Source of the DNA: [Phialemoniopsis] sp. UDSM-2020
Taxonomy: Eukaryota > Ascomycota > Sordariomycetes > Thyridiales > Thyridiaceae
Length of the DNA: 64,000 bases
Direction: 5' to 3'
Assembly (NCBI GenBank): GCA_018873225.1
Contig: JAEILZ010000003.1
Coordinates: forward strand, 310,001-374,000
Part shown: positions 58,632-64,000 of the stretch, piece by piece
Layout: the number at the start of each line of letters is the position of its first letter
How positions within the stretch are numbered: position 1 is the first letter of the stretch
The notes under the pieces: model-generated
What the model was told of the DNA's origin: nothing
Databases searched by the model: none
What the model saw: the letters and a program-made list of their open reading frames with translations, nothing else
Translations under genes and position numbers: made by a program

Positions 58632-61600
58632 CTTTGCGATTTGGAGAGCTGGTTCTTGCGAAAAGCCACGATGAAGGATCGGGTTGTTGATGGAGGGTGT
58701 TGTTTGCTGTCAAAGCTGGTCGACTCTGGGATAACACAGAATGCGACAGAGATAACTCTTCCCTCTCTTGATCTTGGAGAGGATGATGAGCGAGTGGTAG
58801 TATGTGCGGAGAATAGTAACGCAGCTCGGAGGTTGTGTATCGTTTCCTCGGTGAGTTGTCGTGTGGTGTTTTCGTACTTCTGCAGGTACGCTTTTGGTCG
58901 TTCAAGTGGGTCGTATCTTGTATGATATGTACAAGTGAGTCAAGTGTTTGCTGGTTGTCCAAGGAGTGTCTGTTGTTGAATAGTCGATATTCAAGATCGG
59001 AAGTGAGCGGTGAGTAGACTTTGCCAACGAAGCCTGTAGGACAAACACAGTTTGTTTTTTGCGTGGAGTGTGTCGGGAGAGGAGAGAAGAGGAGTGTGAG
59101 AGGAGGAAGAGGAGGCAGGGCAGGGTAAGAAAAGGGAAACGAAGTCCCACGATGAATGATCTGGTTCTGGGGGGGTACATAATGCGGGAGAGAAATTGTA
59201 TGGGTGTATCCTGCCTCATCCTTGTACCCAAGGCCCACAGTGGTGAAATTAATCCTGGCTGGCTTCGTCCTCTTCCTCGCTCTCACACACTCAGTCGCTC
59301 ACCCATTCGCCCACAGTCCCTCCTCTCTCTGCCCGTTGGGCCTAGCAATTTGGCGACAAGGGTACCTGCGTTGGCGCCCCCACAAATTAGAGATTCTGAC
59401 AGGGGATCGTCGCAAACTCTGACTGGCGAGACGCTTCTATTACACTGGGTCACCCAGCCCAGAGGCGGCCAGTGCTGTGCTTGCGATCTGAGCAGGGAAC
59501 AGCGAGAGAATCGTGGGTGAGGTGGCGTTGCCGAGGAGAGTTGAGCACAGGCGAAGCGGTCAAGTATTGGGTACAGCAGGACGAGATCGTTTGACAAACA
59601 ATCAAAGGGTATTCAGTACCCCATGGCACACTCCTTCCTCGTCACTGGCTCTGACGGCACACGACCCTCCTTCCTCGAAACCCCCCTACCCATCCATCGA
59701 TCCTGCCCAGTAAAATTACAGGCGCAATTTCAGGCGAGACGGGCCTCTTGCTGGTTTGGCCGTCGAGGCCTGGTCTGATCTTTCCCATCCCATCCTCTCA
59801 CCCATCATCTTCCCTCCTCCGTCCCATCTCTGACCACTTTATCCTGTCTTCCTTCCACCTCACAGCCCCGCTACGTTTGGAAAATGCAACTATTCCCGTC
59901 CACCCTCGCCGCACCCGCCGCCGCCGCCCATGATCCTCATTCCCTCCCGCCGCCCGAAAATACACTCCTAGAACGGCACAACCTTGACTACCAAATTGAG
60001 GACACACCCAGCAATCGATCGAGGACACAGCATCTGTTACCGAATTACCATTGCTACTCCGGCCTTATTTGACCTCGTCGCCGCCGACACTAGAACCATT
60101 TCCGTACCAGACGGCGGCAATCCCTCATTTGCGCGCAATCACCCACGCACTCTGGACCAAATTGACGCAATTTCCCCCAGGTCCCCTCCAAGGGCTAAAG
60201 AGGCCTAGCGAACCCCGTTGCGGGTGGCGCCCGCTGGTGAGACAATAGGCTGGCGTCACAGGGCCAAGCGCTTTGGCGAGCACCTTGCCGGGGCCTCCCA
60301 GTTCGTCCCAGGACTCTCCAGAGCCTGTCGGTCGTCTGGCGTCACATCCGTACCTGGCACTAGTCCCCATCGAGTATCGACACATGGCCACTCCTTGCCC
60401 GCTTGGGTGCCGTGTGGCCGCTCTTGATTGATTGCGCTGCGACATCACGCGTTGTCACAGCATTTTCGTCCTCATCAAGATGGCACCGACAAACCGACCA
60501 CAACGCCGGCTCCACGCTTTGCTCTCTGTTGCACCAGCCAGTACCTGTCCTAACTATCCTTGGTAATTATTTTCTTCAGCTGTTCCTGGCCAATCGTGGG
60601 GTTTAGCCGATGGTCACACACAGACCACGTTGGAGCATCCATCCGGGTTGGTGACAACCAGGGCTGGCGGTGAATCATTTTGTGTTTGTTCATACCATGC
60701 CATGCTATGCCAGCGCATCATTATCTCAGAAGCGGTCTGTCTATTCTTCTTATCCGTATCAGACTGTAATTGTTCTGTTCACTATTCGTATTGATGACGT
60801 AGAACGACCTTCCATGATCCCCTGGGGCCCAAGTTACCCATCCTACTTCCGACGCTCATCCAAATCCAGAATAGGGGATGGATGGCTTGAATGTGACTTT
60901 GAAAGATTAACCACCGTAGTATGCGCACGTTCAGAAAGTTCCGATCGCACTCCCATCACTGGCTTGCACAAGGGGTTTGCGCGGACGTCTCCTCAGCGTG
61001 AGTGCGCTGTAGCCCAGAATTCTGAAGCCGCTACTGTTTCCGACAGCGGTCGAACCATCCCCCCTCAGCATTTAGCAGGGCAAACGGCTGGCATCCCAGT
61101 AGATTACTGTCTCCTCGGACTTCCCCTTTTTTGTCGTTTCTTGATTCTCAGTCAGCGGCCAAGGCATCTTCCTATCGACATATCGTCTGACTACAGTGCC
61201 GAGTACGGGTTGTTTGCTTCTTTGTCTGGGCATCCATGCGGATAAATGTCTCTTTCCGTACGAGAAACACACACTTGTTTACCCAGACCCTTTGGGCCGG
61301 CCTGCCGTCTGGTCAAGCGGCACCCAGCTGAGCATATTTGCAGCTCTTATGTGCTTATGATATGGCTGCTATTGCAGATCGACAGTCCCGAGTAGCTGGT
61401 TTGTGTGACTCAATCTTGACTCAGATGTTCTCTTCCGTTTTTGCCCGATATCTACGATGCATTCCGCAAGAAGTTCATACCATTCATGAATGATTGAAAT
61501 GCGTAGAGTGCTTGAAGGTGTTTGCACCCAGTGCTTGACTACTCATGGGACATTGACATATACAGTCGAACTCTTTAGAAACCCAAGAGCTGAAAGTGAT

Positions 61601-61962
61601 TCCAGTATTACTGGTGCTTCTAGCACTCATCACGATTTCGTCGCAGTCTCGGAGGGTACTCCAAAATTTCCAATGTGCTCTTGTTGGTCTGTAACTTTCT
61701 TACAAGCTAAATATAATGCCTAACGAATGTCAATGCTACCGCAATGTAGAAGCGGGTTTGCGTACTTGCCTGACCAAGTGCTCAGGACTTCCATATTTCA
61801 TGAAGAGAATGCTTCCAATTGCCTGTTCCCCTTCATGCTGAGTGTCATGTCTGTCGTCGCCCCCTTTGTAAGTAACGGCATGCCTTCCCAACCTGACTAT
61901 TCTTCTTTCCTTCCATGACGAATGCCCTGATAGGAACTATTAGTACAAATCTGCCTCAAGAC
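58632..61962. other. 3.3-kb gene-poor region
   Basis: No gene supported. 58632-59300 is the minus-strand leader/promoter of the GPI protein. Frames such as 60670-61245 plus (191 codons) have no domain and random composition. Confidence 0.5.
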
Positions 61963-64000
61963 CTAGCGCGTAGACGTAGAAGAAATCGTTGTAGTCGTGT
62001 TGATGATCCATGCAGTCTCATCCGGCGCCATACTCTGATGCTCGACAAGTCTCGTGCTGACAGACGACGTCGATGAAGAGTTCGACGGCGGCGACAGCGT
62101 CAAGCCAGTATTTGTTCCAAACATGGTCGAAGTTGACAGCGAAAGACTGACGCTATCTGACGAGTCTAGACAGGTCATGATGGTGGTGGTAACGGTCTTG
62201 TACACGATCTCCGCCGACTGAGCAGACGCCGATGACCGAATGCGCGTAATGGGCGTCGAGAACCGCGTAGGTGGAGGCAGGACCAGCGTGTAGTTGGCCT
62301 TGATCATGCTCTTTAAGGACGTCGGCCTGGTTCCGTTGCTCAACGCGGATCTCCCCAGGATGGCCCTCTCGGCGATGTCCTTGTGGCCGAGCCTCGGGAG
62401 TCGGGCGTCTCGCTTGAACAGTTCTGGCACATTGGTAAGTGTAGACGTGGTAGACGCGTTTGCTGCCTCAGGGACCGCTGCTAGAGACGACGGCAGGTGA
62501 GGCCCAACAATGTCAATAGTGCTCGCTATTGTAGTGCCAGGATCGCCTAGTCTGGAAGGTCTTGGCTGCGTAGCTTGGGGTGGTAAAGCGGTGATAACCT
62601 CTGCTGGAGCGGTGCCGGACGTCAATGGCGCCGCTGCTGCGCTCACGGACGCAGGCGCGGGGAACAAGGAAGAAACAGAGAGTATTATACCCGGCGGCAC
62701 CGTCACGAACGCGATGGGGTGGTATGTCCGGGACTTGCCCTCCCACACGGAGGAGGTCGTCAGGTACTGCGTCACTTGGGTGCCGCCGTCTCCCCAGAGT
62801 ACCCAGGTGCCGCTGCCGAGCAGCAGCGTTTCCGTGACATAGTCCTCCTCAATCAGTGTCTGCGTTTCGTCGACCGTGGTGGTCCATTCTGGCTGTTGCG
62901 GTACCGACGTCGCTGTGCGGGTGCTCTTCACTTCGAACTCTGTGTGTGTGACTGTCAGTCCTAAACCTGGGTCGGTGGATGTAGGCGCTTCCTGGCGGGG
63001 TTGGAGTGACCCGGGCTGCTGGTGCCTTTTGTCGACGAACGTAATCGGAGCAGCGCTGGTGTAGGTTGCGTAGAGATCAGGCCTATAGACGTCGGTGTAG
63101 CTGGCGTAAGCAAAGAAGGTGGGTGCGGATTGTACAATGGTGCCCCCGGACCAAGTCGCGGTCACGGCAGGGAGAGTCTCTACGACGAGCACCTTGTATA
63201 CTGCCAAGCTGACGGTGCTATTGACATAGACCGTCGAAGTCGGCGCGTAAGTCGGCAGAACAGAGGTGGTTATCGTGGTGACTACCTCCGTGTCCCACTT
63301 CGTGATAGTCAGTACCCCCGTCGGTACCGCGGCTGGCGGTGTGTCCAGCGCCGTCCCCGGGGCTGCGGTCAAGTGTGGATAGAACAGTGTATCCCAGGGC
63401 GTAGAAGTCGACGTGGAAAGACCCAGAAACGACAACACCGTGACTATGCTGCCCGAGAGGGTTTCTTCGTTGTAGAACGTCGTCCAGCTGGTGCTATAGA
63501 TGAGTGGCAGCGGGTACACCGCCCCATCTAGAGTGTATGTCGTGGTGATTGTGGCCATAGTGTCGGGGAAGTGAGACGGCCTGAAGCTCAGGGTCGTCAG
63601 GCTGGCAATCTCGGGCACCGAGGAGGTAACGTAAAGTGTGTTTATGGGGTCTGTTGCTGAAGCCGTATTCGTATCATGACCCCAATGAGGACTCCAATGG
63701 GTATTGACCAATTTCTTGGCGACTTCATCCCACGGGGGCTGGTAGAAGCGCTTGTCCATGTTATTATCGTTCTGTGTCGGAGTCGGAGTCAACTTAGGGT
63801 CCGGCGGAGGTGTAGTTGCCAAGGTCGTGTCGGGTTCGAGGATCTTTGACGTCAGGCCATACTGGGTAGCCACTTGCGGAACATGTGTGTATGTGTACGT
63901 ATAAGTCACAGAAGGATATGTCGCTTCCCATGCGCCCGTCGTGGCTTTGTCGTGGACGTCGGTGGACGTCAACGTCGGGTACTGATACACCTGCAGGGTG
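61963..64000 (-). CDS. Large Ser/Thr-rich, probably secreted protein (5' end outside window)
   Basis: The frame is open from the right edge to a TAG at 61963-61965, at least 675 residues without a stop. The sequence at 63993-63991 reads CAG just before GTGTAT, so it could also be an intron acceptor with the exon starting at 63990. No start methionine can be assigned. The chain is rich in Thr, Ser, Val, Pro and Tyr, with T-x-T-type strings (TYTYTYTHVPQ, TTISSTST) typical of O-glycosylated surface proteins, and few cysteines. Two Lys-Arg dibasic sites (FVDKRHQQ near 63030 and LFKRDARL near 62410) could be Kex2 cuts. No enzyme domain or C-terminal GPI signal is visible. Function unknown; adhesin- or wall-like. 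Confidence 0.65.
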   Translation of the reverse strand, partial: TLQVYQYPTLTSTDVHDKATTGAWEATYPSVTYTYTYTHVPQVATQYGLTSKILEPDTTLATTPPPDPKLTPTPTQNDNNMDKRFYQPPWDEVAKKLVNTHWSPHWGHDTNTASATDPINTLYVTSSVPEIASLTTLSFRPSHFPDTMATITTTYTLDGAVYPLPLIYSTSWTTFYNEETLSGSIVTVLSFLGLSTSTSTPWDTLFYPHLTAAPGTALDTPPAAVPTGVLTITKWDTEVVTTITTSVLPTYAPTSTVYVNSTVSLAVYKVLVVETLPAVTATWSGGTIVQSAPTFFAYASYTDVYRPDLYATYTSAAPITFVDKRHQQPGSLQPRQEAPTSTDPGLGLTVTHTEFEVKSTRTATSVPQQPEWTTTVDETQTLIEEDYVTETLLLGSGTWVLWGDGGTQVTQYLTTSSVWEGKSRTYHPIAFVTVPPGIILSVSSLFPAPASVSAAAAPLTSGTAPAEVITALPPQATQPRPSRLGDPGTTIASTIDIVGPHLPSSLAAVPEAANASTTSTLTNVPELFKRDARLPRLGHKDIAERAILGRSALSNGTRPTSLKSMIKANYTLVLPPPTRFSTPITRIRSSASAQSAEIVYKTVTTTIMTCLDSSDSVSLSLSTSTMFGTNTGLTLSPPSNSSSTSSVSTRLVEHQSMAPDETAWIINTTTTISSTSTR

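Noticed and set aside
60670..61245. 191-codon plus-strand frame
   Set aside because: No domain, no codon bias and no splice continuation on either side.

Overview
The window comes from a filamentous ascomycete nuclear genome, most like a Pezizomycotina/Sordariomycetes fungus. Genes are split by short introns (mostly 47-190 nt) with GTRAGT-type donors, CTRAY branch sites and YAG acceptors. Third codon positions are C/G-rich. The proteins are typical of filamentous fungi: GH55, a GPI-anchored FAS1 protein, an FSH1 hydrolase, Rogdi/Rav2 and an EF-3-family ATPase. The species cannot be fixed from the sequence alone.

Layout. Positions 1-13.7 kb are gene-dense: a type I glutamine synthetase-like enzyme, a secreted thaumatin-like protein with a tandem-repeat leader, an EF-3/New1/Elf1-type ABC ATPase, a small basic coiled-coil protein on the minus strand, an RNPS1-like SR/RRM splicing factor and a small cupin. 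From 13.7 to 19.5 kb there is a long leader-like stretch, an unrecognised proline-rich protein with a Cys/His cluster, and a GPI-anchored two-domain fasciclin protein. From 19.5 to 38.96 kb the sequence is almost empty: one membrane-anchored GH16 glucanase-like gene (27.5-29.0 kb) lies between about 8.0 kb and 9.9 kb in which I can support no gene. From 38.96 to 56.7 kb the window is dense again: a multi-pass GT2 glycosyltransferase, the RNase P/MRP subunit Pop7, a Rogdi/Rav2-like V-ATPase assembly factor, a NIPSNAP protein, ATP synthase subunit J (Atp18), an FSH1-type serine hydrolase, the proteasome lid subunit Rpn5 and a secreted GH55 beta-1,3-glucanase. From 56.7 to 64 kb it is sparse: a small GPI-anchored Ser/Thr-rich protein and a large Ser/Thr-rich protein cut by the right edge.

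Together. Two themes recur. About seven genes act at the cell surface or wall (thaumatin-like, FAS1, GH16, GT2, GH55 and two Ser/Thr-rich proteins). The rest are conserved housekeeping genes for translation, splicing or RNA processing, the proteasome, V-ATPase and mitochondria. Several neighbours are head-to-head (POP7/RAV2, NIPSNAP/ATP18, RPN5/GH55) and may share promoters. No biosynthetic cluster core enzyme, transposon, tRNA, rRNA or CRISPR was found. All exon coordinates were read by eye from splice motifs and checked for reading phase, so they are predictions.
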